Source: Elainella sp. Prado103
GTDB taxonomy: Bacteria > Cyanobacteriota > Cyanobacteriia > Elainellales > Elainellaceae
Assembly: GCA_025454395.1 (NCBI GenBank)
Contig: JALOOM010000010.1
Location: 1-64,000, forward strand
Direction of reading: 5' to 3'
DNA length: 64,000 nucleotides
Shown here: piece by piece, positions 1 through 9,420 of the stretch
Numbering within the stretch: position 1 is the stretch's first letter
Layout: the number at the start of each line of letters is the position of its first letter
The notes under the pieces: model-generated
Told to the model about the DNA's origin: nothing
Databases searched by the model: none
What the model saw: only the letters and a program-made list of their open reading frames with translations
Translations under genes and position numbers: made by a program

Positions 1-84
1 GAGGCGATTTTCGGTGGAGGTGACCCACTCACAGAACTGAGCCCACAGGTTGGCGCTTTCGCGACGCTGTAGAGTTGTCGTCAT
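1..84 (-). CDS. psbA: Photosystem II D1 protein, N-terminal 28 residues only
   Basis: The reverse strand from position 84 reads 28 codons beginning [14 protein letters not shown] and running to the window edge, which is the characteristic N-terminus of D1. D1 is the reaction-centre core subunit of photosystem II in the thylakoid membrane; it binds P680, pheophytin, QB and the Mn cluster. Only the stromal N-terminal tail is inside the window, so I cannot tell which D1 isoform (low-light or high-light) it is. A good promoter lies upstream (153-181). The frame is open to base 1. Confidence 0.93.
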   Translation of the reverse strand, partial: MTTTLQRRESANLWAQFCEWVTSTENRL

Positions 85-427
85 GTTTCGATGAGTGCTT
101 AGTTACAAAACATTTATTGAATCGAAAGGTTACTTAACCCTCCGTGATAATCATATTAGACCGTTTATTTCTTTTTGTAAACATCTCTGAGAGCATTTGC
201 TGAAAAAAATATTTCTAAATATAAATAAAAATATTTTCAGAGAAAAATAGCCCCAGTCTAGGGAGGTTAGGAACCTTGGCTACAAGGTTTGGCTTTCCCT
301 GGCTCGGGCTGTTGAGGTAGGGATGAATCGACTCTCCTACCGCAGCTCTCCAGCTCTAGTTCATTTTTTAGGCTGGATTGAGAATTCGACTCTCTAAATG
401 ATCGATCGCTTAAATTATTCTTCTCAA
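85..427. other. Intergenic region between psbA and rbfA
   Basis: This 343-bp gap holds the psbA leader and promoter, an A+T-rich block (about 185-240) and a perfect 7-4-7 hairpin at 272-289 (arms AACCTTG / CAAGGTT). The hairpin lies about 140 nt beyond the rbfA stop and has no T-tract, so it is not a convincing terminator. No open frame looks coding. Confidence 0.6.
153..181 (-). promoter_or_regulatory. psbA promoter (sigma70 type)
   Basis: On the minus strand, a -35 TTTACA (181-176) and a -10 TAATAT (158-153) are separated by exactly 17 bp. This leaves a leader of about 60 nt before the psbA ATG at 84. The spacing and near-consensus hexamers fit the strong, light-regulated psbA promoters of cyanobacteria. 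The A+T-rich block further upstream (185-240) may act as an UP-like element (inference). Confidence 0.75.
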
Positions 428-829
428 TTATTCTTCGCCCTGCTCTGACTCGCTCATCTCCGCACTGTCTGGTTTTCGTTCTTGGCTAAGGCGATTGATC
501 AGAGACAACACCTGAGTACCGCGCTCGATCGAGCGATCTTCCAGGAAAACCACTTCTGGGGTGCGGCGGAGACGGATTCGGTGCCCCAGTTCACTCCGAA
601 CATAGCCAGTAGCCGATTTTAGCCCTGCCATGGTGGTTGCGCGGGCCTCGTCTGTGCCGTAAATGCTGACAAAAATTTTGGCATGTTGCAAATCGCCGGA
701 CACCTCTACATCGGTAACACTCACCATGCCGGTGCCAACCCGATCATCCTTAATCCCCGAGAAAAGGAGTTGGCTCACTTCTCGTTTAATTAACTCTGCA
801 ACTCGTGCAACGCGACGATCAGTTGCCAT
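428..829 (-). CDS. rbfA: Ribosome-binding factor A
   Basis: RbfA is a KH-like cytosolic assembly factor that binds the 30S subunit near helix 1 of 16S rRNA and helps its late maturation, including under cold stress. The protein from the internal ATG at 829 starts [20 protein letters not shown] and shows family landmarks: DPRV-like [24 protein letters not shown], and the [17 protein letters not shown] block. I prefer this ATG over one 33 bp upstream because GGAGG sits 7 nt before it. The last ~15 residues are acidic and variable. It is likely co-oriented with ycf33 upstream. Confidence 0.95.
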   Translation of the reverse strand: MATDRRVARVAELIKREVSQLLFSGIKDDRVGTGMVSVTDVEVSGDLQHAKIFVSIYGTDEARATTMAGLKSATGYVRSELGHRIRLRRTPEVVFLEDRSIERGTQVLSLINRLSQERKPDSAEMSESEQGEE

Positions 830-1046
830 ATCAATGCCTCCTTCCATCCAAAGGGCAGTCAAATCAAAAAAACATCAAAAACGCTGACTCAATCAGCGCC
901 CTCGCAGCCCTAGCTTAGGCTCTACAGGGCAGACTAGCCAGTCTGATGCAACTATATCAATATTCACAGAATTCACAGAATTCGCTATTCACAGAATTCG
1001 CTATTCACAGGATCCGCTGCTCCGTCAGACTGACTGGACAGACTGG

Positions 1047-1120
1047 CTAGAGTAAACCGTGACCTAGAGTAAACCGTGACCTAGAGTAAACCGTAACCTA
1101 GAGTAAACCGTAACCTAGAG
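1047..1120. repeat. 17-bp tandem repeat abutting the ycf33 stop codon
   Basis: Four copies of a 17-bp unit (ctagagtaaaccgtRac) run from 1047 to 1114 and a partial copy (ctagag) covers the stop codon at 1115-1117. In the gene's direction each copy therefore begins right after a CTCTAG like the one at the gene end. Nearby, 955-1015 has a looser repetition of attcacagaattcgct. Confidence 0.85.
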
Positions 1121-1318
1121 CGCATCCAGCCCTAGCATAGCCCGCAACGTAAAGGCCAAAAATACAAAGCCTGAAACCAGCATGGCAACCGTGGCGATCG
1201 CGGTTGATGGCCGCTTCAACAAGGGCATCAACGGGCTAATGGCGGTGTATAAAACCCCCAACGTGAAGGTAATGAAATATCGAGGGTAGCGCGAAACATT
1301 ATTAAAAAAATCTTCCAT
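1115..1318 (-). CDS. ycf33: Ycf33/DUF751 family small membrane protein
   Basis: A 67-residue protein (MEDFFNNVSRYPRYFITF...) with two hydrophobic segments, at about residues 13-33 and 40-62. It matches the DUF751/Ycf33 family, which is conserved in cyanobacteria and some algal plastid genomes and has no established function. It is encoded just upstream of rbfA in the same direction, a neighbourhood I associate with this family. The intervening 285 bp are filled with short repeats. Confidence 0.8.
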   Translation of the reverse strand: MEDFFNNVSRYPRYFITFTLGVLYTAISPLMPLLKRPSTAIATVAMLVSGFVFLAFTLRAMLGLDAL

Positions 1319-1518
1319 TGGTCAAAATCACACTTTTTTGTAGTCAAGAAAAATAGTACGCTGGTAGTACGTGAAATCCGTAAGCTGAATCGCTCGCAGT
1401 TCATGAACGCTAAATTAGCTCTATCAATTAGCCCAATGCTTCACGAACCTGCTCCCGCTATTTACCCGCTTGCTATTCACCCATTGTAAAGGACAAGAAA
1501 TCCGATCGGGAGTACGCG

Positions 1519-2346
1519 ATGTTATCTTTAGAAACCGCCAAGGTGCCACCGCGTCCTTTTCTGAAATGGGCAGGTGGTAAGGGGCAGCTTTTGAGTCAGT
1601 ATGAGCCTTTTTTCCCAGCTCGGTTCTCGACTTACTACGAGCCGTTTTTGGGAGGGGGGGCGATCTTTTTTCGCCTGTTGCCGGCGGCAGCGATGCTGAC
1701 TGATATTAACCCAGAATTGGTTAATGTCTACTGTTGTGTGCGCGATCGAACGGAAACCTTGATTAAATTGCTCGATCGACATCAGCGATTTCACTCTCCC
1801 GACTACTACTATCAGGTGCGAGCTACGCCCGGAGAAACCGCCGTGGAACGAGCCGCCCGCCTGATTTATCTGAATAAAACCTGCTTCAACGGGCTATACC
1901 GCGAAAATTCGAAGGGGCAATTTAATGTCCCGATCGGTCGCTACAAGTCGCCCCGGATTTGCCATCCTGAGTTGCTGCGATCGGTTGCTGCCGCTCTGAA
2001 ACAGACCCATATTGCTACTCAACCCTTTGATCAAGTGTTGGAGTTTGCCCACAGTCCGCAAGATTTTGTCTACTTTGATCCGCCCTATCATCCGATTAGT
2101 TTAACGAGCCGCTTCACCGAATATCACCGCTATGCCTTTCAAGAAGCTGAGCAGATCCGGCTGCGAGATACGTTCGTCCAACTGGCGCAACGGGGGGTCA
2201 AGGTGATGTTATCTAATTCCGACTGTGGGTTTATTCGAGGGTTGTACCAGGACTTTCCCATCCAGACCATCACAGCGAGTCGATCGATCAATGCCAATGC
2301 CCAAAAACGCGGCAAAATCACGGAAGTGCTGATTACCTCCTACTGA
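1519..2346 (+). CDS. Dam-type DNA adenine-N6 methyltransferase
   Basis: A 275-residue class-alpha adenine methylase. It has the SAM-binding motif I in the order KWAGGKGQ (residues ~17-24) and FLGGGAIFF, a D-x-N motif (DINPE), and the catalytic DPPY at residues 187-190. This order is that of Dam/DpnM enzymes, which methylate GATC. No restriction endonuclease is adjacent, so it is probably a solitary methylase like the GATC methylases of other cyanobacteria. The host sequence is extremely rich in GCGATCGC, each containing GATC. Its last 7 bp overlap the 3' end of the convergent lipoprotein gene. Specificity is inferred from family. Confidence 0.88.
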   Translation: MLSLETAKVPPRPFLKWAGGKGQLLSQYEPFFPARFSTYYEPFLGGGAIFFRLLPAAAMLTDINPELVNVYCCVRDRTETLIKLLDRHQRFHSPDYYYQVRATPGETAVERAARLIYLNKTCFNGLYRENSKGQFNVPIGRYKSPRICHPELLRSVAAALKQTHIATQPFDQVLEFAHSPQDFVYFDPPYHPISLTSRFTEYHRYAFQEAEQIRLRDTFVQLAQRGVKVMLSNSDCGFIRGLYQDFPIQTITASRSINANAQKRGKITEVLITSY

Positions 2347-3020
2347 GAACTGGATGACGGACTGGTTTGTGGATTAGCTAAAGGTTGAGATGGATTGGGA
2401 GTCGGGGATGGGGAGGAACCCGTTGTAGCAGGGGGCTGCACCCGATAACTGTTGACGATCGTTTCAGCATCACTGTTGTAATTTTGATAAGGCTTATTCA
2501 CCCCAAACAGGTTTAAAACAAAAATGTAGTTACCCCGTTGCTCCACAATGCTGACGGCATCCAACGCATTACCGCTCTGATCTTTGCCAGTCCAGTCGAG
2601 TCGTAGACTCCCATCGGGTTGCACCTGCGTCGTTTGCCAGGTGATCTCCTTCAGCCGCGTGGTAAATTCAGTTTTGAGAGCTGCTTCAAGCTGCTGGCGA
2701 TCGAGCGGTTTCCCTTCCGAAGCGCTAAAGTCTACTGCACCGGCAAACCCCTGATCAGCAGAAACAAAGGCCACCCCACTGGGTGTGGTTTTATGGGTAT
2801 AGCCGCGCGGAAAGGAGATCTCAAATCGCCCATTCTTCTCCCGAAAGGTTTGCAGCTTAGGGGTAGCAGTTGGACTGGGGGATGGGGAGGCAGATGGAGG
2901 GAGCGATGGAAAAGCGATCGCAGGGGTTGGAGAGGCAGCAGGGGTTTCTGCAGTTTCCGGTTTCGCGCAGCTTACCAACATGAGCAGCAGGGCCCATCCG
3001 ATCCAATTGGCTCTCATCAT
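2340..3020 (-). CDS. Predicted lipoprotein of unknown function
   Basis: About 226 residues. The N-terminus has a hydrophobic stretch followed by the lipobox LVSC (Cys ~18), so the mature protein should be lipid-anchored. A Ser/Pro/Thr-rich linker (to ~residue 58) precedes a compact domain (~60-195) of alternating strands with FEISFPRGY and a YRV end. The domain somewhat resembles PsbP-like or DUF1795 folds, but I do not recognise it securely. The C-terminus is again Pro/Ser-rich. Three consecutive start codons (GTG ATG ATG) occur at 3023-3017; I take the first ATG. It converges on and overlaps the methylase gene by 7 bp. Confidence 0.7.
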   Translation of the reverse strand: MMRANWIGWALLLMLVSCAKPETAETPAASPTPAIAFPSLPPSASPSPSPTATPKLQTFREKNGRFEISFPRGYTHKTTPSGVAFVSADQGFAGAVDFSASEGKPLDRQQLEAALKTEFTTRLKEITWQTTQVQPDGSLRLDWTGKDQSGNALDAVSIVEQRGNYIFVLNLFGVNKPYQNYNSDAETIVNSYRVQPPATTGSSPSPTPNPSQPLANPQTSPSSSSQ

Positions 3021-3068
3021 CACAATTCTGGTTTCCTGTTCTTCTCTAACGCTATGTCAGAATTGACC

Positions 3069-4589
3069 TCAAGATTTTTCCGGTTCTACCTCGCTGGCTT
3101 CCGGTTTCAAGAGAGGGAAGGCAATCACATCGCGGATGCTGGCGCAATCGCACAATAACATCACCAATCGATCGATTCCCATGCCCATCCCCACAGTCGG
3201 CGGTAGACCATACTCTAACGCCATCAGGAAGTCTTCGTCCACACCATGGGCTTCCAGATCACCTGCGGCTTTGCGAGCGGCTTGAGCTTCAAACCGTTGC
3301 CGTTGGTCAACTGGATCGGTCAACTCCGAGAAGCCATTGGCCGTTTCTCGTCCGACGATGAATAGCTCAAACCGTTCTACCAATCCAGGCTCACTGCGGT
3401 GGGGTTTGGCTAAGGGTGAAATCTCGACTGGGTAGTCAGTGATGAAGGTCGGCTCAATTAAGGTAGCTTCTACTTTCTGCTCGAAGGCTTCATTCAACAG
3501 TCGGCCGATCGAATCACAGCCCTCAATGTCACGGATTCCGGCAGCTTTAGCCGCAGTTTTAGCCGCAGCCAACGAATCGAACTGACGGAAATCCAACCCG
3601 GTCTGTTCCTGAACCACATCCTGCATGGTGATCCGTCGCCAAGGTGGAGTCAGATCAATGGCTTGTTCTTGATACTGGATTTTCAGGCTCGGCAACACCG
3701 ATTCGGCCGCGGTGACAATCAATTCCTCCACCGTGGTCATCATGTCTTGATAGTCACCGTAGGCTTGATACATCTCGATCGAGGTGAATTCCGGATTATG
3801 CCTGGTGGAAATCCCCTCATTGCGGAAGATCCGCCCCATTTCATAAACCCGCTCAAATCCGCCTACTACCAAGCGTTTCAGGTGCAATTCTGTGGCGATC
3901 CGCAGATAAAGCTGCATATCCAACGTATTGTGATAGGTCACAAACGGTCGAGCATCTGCTCCACCTGCTTCCGCCTGTAAGACCGGAGTTTCAATTTCGA
4001 GAAAGCCCTGACGATCCAGGTACCGTCGGATCGCCGCCGTGATCAGCGCCCGCTTTCGGAAAGTATCTCGCACTTCCGGATTGACAATCAAATCGACATA
4101 GCGCTGACGATAGCGTTTCTCAATGTCAGTTAAGCCATGCCACTTATCGGGCAAGGGTTGCAACGATTTAGTCAAAATTTCGTAGGACTGCACCTTCACC
4201 GACAGTTCGCCTTTCTCAGTGCGCTTGATGGTGCCGGTTGCCCCAAACCAATCCCCTACATCGGTGAGTTGCTTGAGCCGATCAAATGCCTGGCTATCAT
4301 CGGACATACTCACTTCGATCGCTTTTTTGTCCAGGTAGAGCTGGATTTGTCCGGTTTCATCTTGCAGGGTAAAAAAGGCGAGCTTGCCGAAAACCCGCCG
4401 GGCCATAATCCGACCGGCCACAGAAACCACGACCTCTACTTCTGCCCCGGCGGCCAGATCGGCATATTTATCCTGCAACTCGGCCGCATGGTGCGTCACT
4501 GCCCAGCGGTAGCCGTAGGGAGTCAGTCCTTGCTGGCGCAGTTGGTCAGCTTTTTCCAGGCGAGTGGCGCGCAGATCGTCAGAAGCCAT
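3069..4589 (-). CDS. lysS: Lysyl-tRNA synthetase, class II
   Basis: LysRS charges tRNA-Lys with lysine using ATP. From the ATG at 4589 the protein is 506 residues, the normal length. The N-terminal OB fold (~55-165) binds the anticodon. The class II catalytic core follows: motif 1 near the [10 protein letters not shown] segment, motif 2 as FRNEGIS...NPEFT, and motif 3 as [11 protein letters not shown] near residue 480. An in-frame TTG 24 bp upstream is possible, but the ATG start ([10 protein letters not shown]) fits homologues better. It lies downstream of, and in the same direction as, the ABC-2 permease gene with a ~130-bp gap. Confidence 0.96.
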   Translation of the reverse strand: MASDDLRATRLEKADQLRQQGLTPYGYRWAVTHHAAELQDKYADLAAGAEVEVVVSVAGRIMARRVFGKLAFFTLQDETGQIQLYLDKKAIEVSMSDDSQAFDRLKQLTDVGDWFGATGTIKRTEKGELSVKVQSYEILTKSLQPLPDKWHGLTDIEKRYRQRYVDLIVNPEVRDTFRKRALITAAIRRYLDRQGFLEIETPVLQAEAGGADARPFVTYHNTLDMQLYLRIATELHLKRLVVGGFERVYEMGRIFRNEGISTRHNPEFTSIEMYQAYGDYQDMMTTVEELIVTAAESVLPSLKIQYQEQAIDLTPPWRRITMQDVVQEQTGLDFRQFDSLAAAKTAAKAAGIRDIEGCDSIGRLLNEAFEQKVEATLIEPTFITDYPVEISPLAKPHRSEPGLVERFELFIVGRETANGFSELTDPVDQRQRFEAQAARKAAGDLEAHGVDEDFLMALEYGLPPTVGMGMGIDRLVMLLCDCASIRDVIAFPLLKPEASEVEPEKS

Positions 4590-4719
4590 AAAAATCAGAA
4601 ATCTCTTCGGCAATATGGATAATCATCAAGCAAGGAAAGGAAGTTGGATGATTACTGGAAGAACCATCGACCTCCCTAGCCAGGGTTCAGTGTTCCGAGT
4701 TTGGGTGAGCGGGTTTGGC

Positions 4720-5538
4720 TCAATCTTGCTGATGGGCAAACTGGTAAGCACCAAAGCCCCCCAGCATAACCGCGATCATCATCAAGACCGGGATACTGTA
4801 CCAGGGAAATTCCTCGATCGGCAAGTAGGCAGCCGCCCGCAGTCCGGTGCTGGTGTAGGTGAGGGGGAGCAGATAAACAATGCCTTTAAGGGCGATCGGC
4901 AAAGTTTTGGGATCAAAAAAAGTGGCTCCCAGAAACGACATGGGGACGATCAAAAAATTATTCAGGAGCCCCACCCCTTCTAAGGATTTGACATTCAGAC
5001 CTACGATCACTCCTAATCCAGCAAAGACAGCACAATTGAGCAGCAGTAACAGGAGAAATAGAGGATGCAGAAAATTCCAGTTTCCCGTAAACAAAATGGC
5101 GATCACAATCACCGAGGCAGAAGTCATCAGCCCCCGCACCACACCCGCCATCATTTTGCCTAGAAATAGGGCGATCGGATGGACAGGTAACAACAGAATC
5201 TCTTCAAAGGTTTTGGAATAGAGCCGCTCGCCGCAGATTGAGAAAGTAGTGCCGCCAAAGCTGATCGTCATGGACGAGAGCGCCACCATGCCGGGCAGAA
5301 TAAATTGGAGGTAATTTTCTCCCACCGGCGGCTTTGCTGTGAGGGCGCTGCCCAGCCCCAGCCCAAAGGCTAAAATGTAGATCAAAGGAGACACGAGCCC
5401 TGAAGCTACGACTTGGGTAATCCGCACTCGTAGGTCGAGCCAATCGCCCCAAAACACAGTCAGGCTATCGGCGAAAACATCGCGCCAAAAAGAGCCTTTC
5501 AAAACTTGACGGACAGCAAAGGTAGACTGAGCAACCAC
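4720..5538 (-). CDS. ABC-2 type transporter permease
   Basis: A 272-residue membrane protein with about six hydrophobic segments and the ABC-2 permease pattern: an N-terminal cytoplasmic amphipathic part, SPLIYILAFGLGLGS, FILPGMVALSSM, then FEEILLLPVHP. This NodJ/DrrB-like family exports polysaccharide, lipid or drug. It needs an ATPase subunit; none is adjacent, so the partner must be encoded elsewhere. The substrate cannot be judged from sequence. Confidence 0.85.
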   Translation of the reverse strand: MVAQSTFAVRQVLKGSFWRDVFADSLTVFWGDWLDLRVRITQVVASGLVSPLIYILAFGLGLGSALTAKPPVGENYLQFILPGMVALSSMTISFGGTTFSICGERLYSKTFEEILLLPVHPIALFLGKMMAGVVRGLMTSASVIVIAILFTGNWNFLHPLFLLLLLLNCAVFAGLGVIVGLNVKSLEGVGLLNNFLIVPMSFLGATFFDPKTLPIALKGIVYLLPLTYTSTGLRAAAYLPIEEFPWYSIPVLMMIAVMLGGFGAYQFAHQQD

Positions 5539-5744
5539 GGCTAGATACCATTAAGAAAAATTTAATCTTTTTACTATTTTGTCACTTCTTTTGTCACTTC
5601 TGAGATGAGCAAGAGCAACCTCGAATTTTTGATTGAGGACGATCGCCAACTTCACCCGATCCCGAAGGTCTTGACCTACACTAGAACTAATGCGTGCTAG
5701 AGTGTGGTATCCGCCGCTTCTAGCCAGTTGCTCATCCACTGCCT

Positions 5745-6407
5745 ATGAGACGTAAACCCAAAGTGCCACCTCGTCCTCCTCGTTCCTCCGACTCTTCCCG
5801 CTACTCGGACTCGGCTCGCTATTCGGACGGGCGAGATCCTCGTTATGCAGATTCACCGCGCTACTCAGATGACTTTGAGAATCGTTCTGCTCCGCCGCCA
5901 AAATCGAATCCTCTGGCCGGCGCTTTGACCTGGAGCACAGGAGCGTTGTTAGCCGCAGTGCTGATTGTTGGGGTCGGCTTAGGCATGTTCCTCAGCTCTG
6001 CCACCACTTCTGATGTTGGTAATGTGGCCACCCGCTATGACATCGATCGCAGTGCTCCCAATCCAGAAATTTGTGTGCAATTTGGAGCCAGTGCTATTTC
6101 GGTCGATTTGCGGGCGTTTGTGACTCTCAACCCGTTTAGTGTGTTTATTTCCCAGCCGAAGATGCAGCCCGGTTGTGTGTTGCGAAGCAGTAACTGGGAA
6201 GTTTTACAAAGCCGGAATTTGGTCACTTCGGAAGATGTAAATCAATGTCGGCGACGGATGAATACCTTTGGCTTTACAGGAGACATTAACGACAAAGCGG
6301 CTAAGGCACAGGTGGATTGCATTTACCAAAACGATGCAGCCCGGAACCTTTTCTTGCCTCAAACTGGAAATAATGCGGCACCGCCGGAAGTCGAGCGCTT
6401 CAAATAG
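5745..6407 (+). CDS. DUF3172 domain protein, membrane anchored
   Basis: 220 residues. An Arg/Ser/Tyr-rich N-terminus carries repeated (R/P)RYSD or ARYSD units (residues ~17-45). One transmembrane helix follows at ~60-83 and then a ~110-residue DUF3172 domain with three or four cysteines. The family is restricted to cyanobacteria and plastid-bearing lineages and is uncharacterised. The topology suggests a cytoplasmic basic tail and a lumenal or periplasmic domain. A good terminator follows at 6490-6515. Confidence 0.8.
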   Translation: MRRKPKVPPRPPRSSDSSRYSDSARYSDGRDPRYADSPRYSDDFENRSAPPPKSNPLAGALTWSTGALLAAVLIVGVGLGMFLSSATTSDVGNVATRYDIDRSAPNPEICVQFGASAISVDLRAFVTLNPFSVFISQPKMQPGCVLRSSNWEVLQSRNLVTSEDVNQCRRRMNTFGFTGDINDKAAKAQVDCIYQNDAARNLFLPQTGNNAAPPEVERFK

Positions 6408-6489
6408 AATTTGCGCCTGAATCGCGGGATAGCCTGACCTGACTGCCCAGCAAAGCATTCAGGCAGCGATGAGCGCAAGCATCATAACG

Positions 6490-6515
6490 AGGATGTCAAT
6501 TTGGCATCCTTTTTT
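6490..6515 (+). terminator. Rho-independent terminator after the DUF3172 gene
   Basis: An 8-bp stem (AGGATGTC / GGCATCCT, one G-U pair) with loop AATTT is followed immediately by T5 and lies 83 nt after the stop codon. This is the clearest intrinsic terminator in the window. Confidence 0.75.
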
Positions 6516-6700
6516 AGTCGGCTTTGAGTTGATTTTTATAGCCTTGAGATCCAGCAGGAACCTCAGCGAGTGGCAAGAGTCTGAAAATATAACTCGACTT
6601 TCTGAAATATCTAAGTGGTATATCAACCCAAATTCACTACAGGTGTTGGTTGAGGTTGATTCAGGTGAATTGAGGATAAGAGGATAATAGGAGTTTCCAG

Positions 6701-7213
6701 ATGGTTAATTCACGAGGTTCACAACGAACTTTGAATGATTTTGCAGTTCGATCGCTGCATAAAAATGCCGCCTTTTTAACGACAAAAGACCGCATCCAAT
6801 CACGAGAAAATCTAGGCAGTCTGCGACGGGCCAGTTTGGCGGATGAAGTCAACAAAGATGAACCGGATACCTATGAGTTTCGGTTGAAACGGCGGACAAC
6901 ATTGCGCCTAGATTTGAAAAACGAGGAGGATTCGGGCTTTTTTGATCTGTTTGGCACCAAAAAACGGGTGCAGGCAACGCTGTTTAATAGTAATCGCAAC
7001 CAATTACGTAGCACCGATCGGATCGCCCCAGAAGATGAGGATGATTTTCAGATTCGGCTGAATGCGGGAACTTATTTTCTGCGCGTGACGGGACGTAGTG
7101 AAAAAGATGTGGAATATAAGTTACGGCTCAGAACAGGAAGTTCAAGCGATTTTGATGATGACTTCGACGATGACTTTGATGACGACTTCGATGACGACTT
7201 CGATGATGATTAG
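6701..7213 (+). CDS. PPC-like beta-sandwich protein with Asp/Phe repeat tail
   Basis: 170 residues with no signal peptide. Residues ~50-145 resemble a bacterial pre-peptidase C-terminal (PPC) domain: DEPDTYEFRL, a middle strand, then the hallmark AGTYFLRV. The last ~20 residues are five copies of an FDDD unit (12 bp each, with silent TTT/TTC and GAT/GAC variation, so not a pure recent slippage). The acidic tail could bind calcium (inference). Two other PPC-like genes lie at 11971 and 15066. The protein is probably extracellular, through a non-Sec route if so. Confidence 0.6.
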   Translation: MVNSRGSQRTLNDFAVRSLHKNAAFLTTKDRIQSRENLGSLRRASLADEVNKDEPDTYEFRLKRRTTLRLDLKNEEDSGFFDLFGTKKRVQATLFNSNRNQLRSTDRIAPEDEDDFQIRLNAGTYFLRVTGRSEKDVEYKLRLRTGSSSDFDDDFDDDFDDDFDDDFDDD

Positions 7214-7516
7214 GTTGGGAATTGAACCAAAGTTAAGGAGCAGTTGAAGTATTGCCAGTTGACTCTGAGGTAGCTCTGGAAGACCTAGTTTTTGGGGAGA
7301 TCAGGAACTCGGAGCATGGCTGTCTAACGATCGATTTTGGCTGAATAACAAAAAATGAGGAGGATTTAGTTCCTCCCCATTGTCTTACTGGTATTTTAGG
7401 TTGATTTGCGATCGAGATCTTTCAAAATGAATCGATCAAGCATCCAATCAGAGCGTTAGATCGAGAGATCGGGAGTTAAGCCCAGCAGATCATCTCATCT
7501 AGGCTTCGTCTGGGGT
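7214..7516. other. Intergenic region between convergent PPC-like gene and pgk
   Basis: This 303-bp gap contains a terminator-like hairpin (7350-7376) and an 18-bp direct duplication at 7499-7516 that copies the last 18 bp of pgk including its stop codon (13-14 bases identical). No coding frame is convincing. Confidence 0.6.
7350..7376 (-). terminator. Candidate intrinsic terminator downstream of pgk
   Basis: On the minus strand, a perfect 6-bp stem GGAGGA / TCCTCC with a six-base loop is followed by TCA and then T6. It lies about 140 nt after the pgk stop, rather distant but consistent with termination between convergent genes. Confidence 0.5.
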
Positions 7517-8722
7517 CTAGGCTTCGTCTAAAGCCGCAATACCAGGTAGGACTTTGCCTTCTAGAAGTTCCAAGCTGGCTCCGCCCCCAGTTGAGATATG
7601 GCTCATTTGTTCAGCCACTCCGACTTTTTCGACGGCAGCAACCGAGTCACCACCACCAATGATCGTGATCGTGCCCGTTTTAGTGAGATCGGCCAGCGTG
7701 CGAGCGATCGCTTCCGTCCCTTGGGCAAATTTGTCAAATTCAAACACACCCATGGGGCCATTCCAGATCACCGTCTTGCAATCTGCCAACGCTGCTTGGA
7801 AAACTTGCACAGAGTCGGATCCAATATCCAGACCCATCCAGCCATCAGGAATGCTCTCAACACTAACGGTTTGAGCATTAGCCTCTTTATCAAATTTGTC
7901 AGCTATCACTACATCAGTGGGCAGGAGAAGCTGAACCCCTTTTTCCTTGGCTTTGGCTTCCAGGGTTCTGGCGAGTTCCAGGAATTCATCTTCGACGAGG
8001 GATCTACCAACACTGAGACCGCGAGCTTTGTAGAAGGTGAAGATCATACCGCCACCAATCAACAGCTTGTCTACCTTCTCCAGCAGAGTTTCGATCACGG
8101 TGATTTTGCTGGAGACTTTGGAGCCACCGATGATCGCTGCTAAAGGGCGCTTGGGTGCTTCGATCGCACTTTGCAGATATTGCAATTCTTTTTCGATCAG
8201 ATAACCCGCAACTGAGGGTTTCAGGTAGTGGGTTACCCCTTCGGTCGAAGCATGGGCCCGGTGAGCGGTACCAAAGGCATCATTGACATAAAGATCGGCA
8301 ACCGCAGCCAGTTTCTGGGCAAATGCTGGATCGTTGGCTTCCTCTTCGGCGTAGAAACGCACGTTTTCAAGCAGTGCCACCTGACCATCTTGCATACCAC
8401 CGATCGCGCTAGCTACCTCGTCACCGATGCAGTCATCGCACTTCAGTACGGGCTGACCCAGTAGTTCAGACAAACGGGTGGCAACGGGAGTCAGACGCAT
8501 ACTGTCTACCACTTTGCCCTTGGGCCGCCCAAAGTGACTGGTCAGAATCACCTTGGCTCCCTTAGAGGTTAAATCTTGGATCGTCGGCAGCGCTGCCCGG
8601 ATCCGGGTATCATCTGTGATTGCACCCTGTTCATCTAAAGGAACGTTGAAGTCTACCCGCACCAGCACCCGCTTGCCAGCTAAATCGCTGGCCGATAAAT
8701 TCGCTACAGATTTCTTCGCCAC
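7517..8722 (-). CDS. pgk: Phosphoglycerate kinase
   Basis: Pgk interconverts 1,3-bisphosphoglycerate and 3-phosphoglycerate; in cyanobacteria it serves both glycolysis and the Calvin cycle, in the cytosol. Visible landmarks are VRVDFNVP near the N-terminus, [17 protein letters not shown], the NGPMGVFE block and the C-terminal [11 protein letters not shown] nucleotide-binding loop followed by [13 protein letters not shown] choose the GTG at 8722 (protein [10 protein letters not shown], ~401 residues) because a GGGGG Shine-Dalgarno lies about 5 nt before it. An ATG 15 bp upstream is possible but lacks this spacing. The stop codon region is duplicated downstream. Confidence 0.97.
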   Translation of the reverse strand: MAKKSVANLSASDLAGKRVLVRVDFNVPLDEQGAITDDTRIRAALPTIQDLTSKGAKVILTSHFGRPKGKVVDSMRLTPVATRLSELLGQPVLKCDDCIGDEVASAIGGMQDGQVALLENVRFYAEEEANDPAFAQKLAAVADLYVNDAFGTAHRAHASTEGVTHYLKPSVAGYLIEKELQYLQSAIEAPKRPLAAIIGGSKVSSKITVIETLLEKVDKLLIGGGMIFTFYKARGLSVGRSLVEDEFLELARTLEAKAKEKGVQLLLPTDVVIADKFDKEANAQTVSVESIPDGWMGLDIGSDSVQVFQAALADCKTVIWNGPMGVFEFDKFAQGTEAIARTLADLTKTGTITIIGGGDSVAAVEKVGVAEQMSHISTGGGASLELLEGKVLPGIAALDEA

Positions 8723-8941
8723 AACAACCCCCTGCATGAGTCTTTTTACCTAGAGTTATTGTAAAGGACAGTGGGATCATCCTAAGTACTGATCTGAGGT
8801 TGCCCCGATCGATTTTTGAAAAATTCTGTAGCCTGTGACTCGAAGCTCCCTGAAGGGAGGAAAATGGAAGAAACTTGCTGCTCAATCAGCCTTGCTGTTT
8901 TTTGACAGGTTTGATTTCTCTGTTCTGATGAGGCATGTGCC

Positions 8942-9358
8942 ATGTTTCATACCGTTTTATTTCCGATCGACCAGAGCCGTGAATCACGAGAGGCGGCTGA
9001 TACGGTGGCTCGGATGGTCAAAACATTTCAAAGTAAGCTGATCATCCTGTCAGTGGTGGAAGCACCCGGAGAAACGCCTCCCGCCACAGCGGCCGATCGC
9101 AGCATGACTTCACCGGAAGCGATTGCAGCCCTATTAGAAGAGGCAAAATCCTTGTTTGCCGGACAGGGTATCGAAGCTCAAGTGATCGAACGCGAAGGAA
9201 AGCCCGCTTTCACCATTTGTGATGTGGCGGATGAAGTCGAAGCTGACCTGATTATTATGGGCTGCCGGGGATTAGGGCTCACGGACGAAGGAGCTTCGGA
9301 AAGCGTTACCAATCGGGTGATTAACCTGTCGCCCTGCCCCGTGTTGATCGTGCCTTAA
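8942..9358 (+). CDS. Universal stress protein (UspA family)
   Basis: A single 138-residue Usp domain with the Rossmann-like alpha/beta fold. It starts with FHTVLFPIDQS (conserved Asp ~10) and ends with a MGCRGLG...CPVLIVP block. The nucleotide-binding signature G-x2-G-x9-G(S/T) is imperfect here (GCRGLGLTDEGASES), so ATP binding is uncertain. Such proteins are small cytosolic stress-response factors. It is divergent from pgk across ~220 bp. ATG at 8942 matches the family start. Confidence 0.85.
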   Translation: MFHTVLFPIDQSRESREAADTVARMVKTFQSKLIILSVVEAPGETPPATAADRSMTSPEAIAALLEEAKSLFAGQGIEAQVIEREGKPAFTICDVADEVEADLIIMGCRGLGLTDEGASESVTNRVINLSPCPVLIVP

Positions 9359-9420
9359 TATCAATTCTTGGTATCGATCCCTGTATCGTACTTCAATCAA
9401 GGTGGCTGGCTCCGAAGCCG

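Noticed and set aside
5551-5739. 62-residue minus-strand frame between the ABC permease and DUF3172 genes
   Set aside because: It has no ribosome site or recognisable fold, and its start abuts the divergent gene. It probably occupies the promoter region of both neighbours.
6469-6687. 72-residue plus-strand frame after the DUF3172 gene
   Set aside because: The frame runs through the strong terminator at 6490-6515 and shows no protein-like composition.
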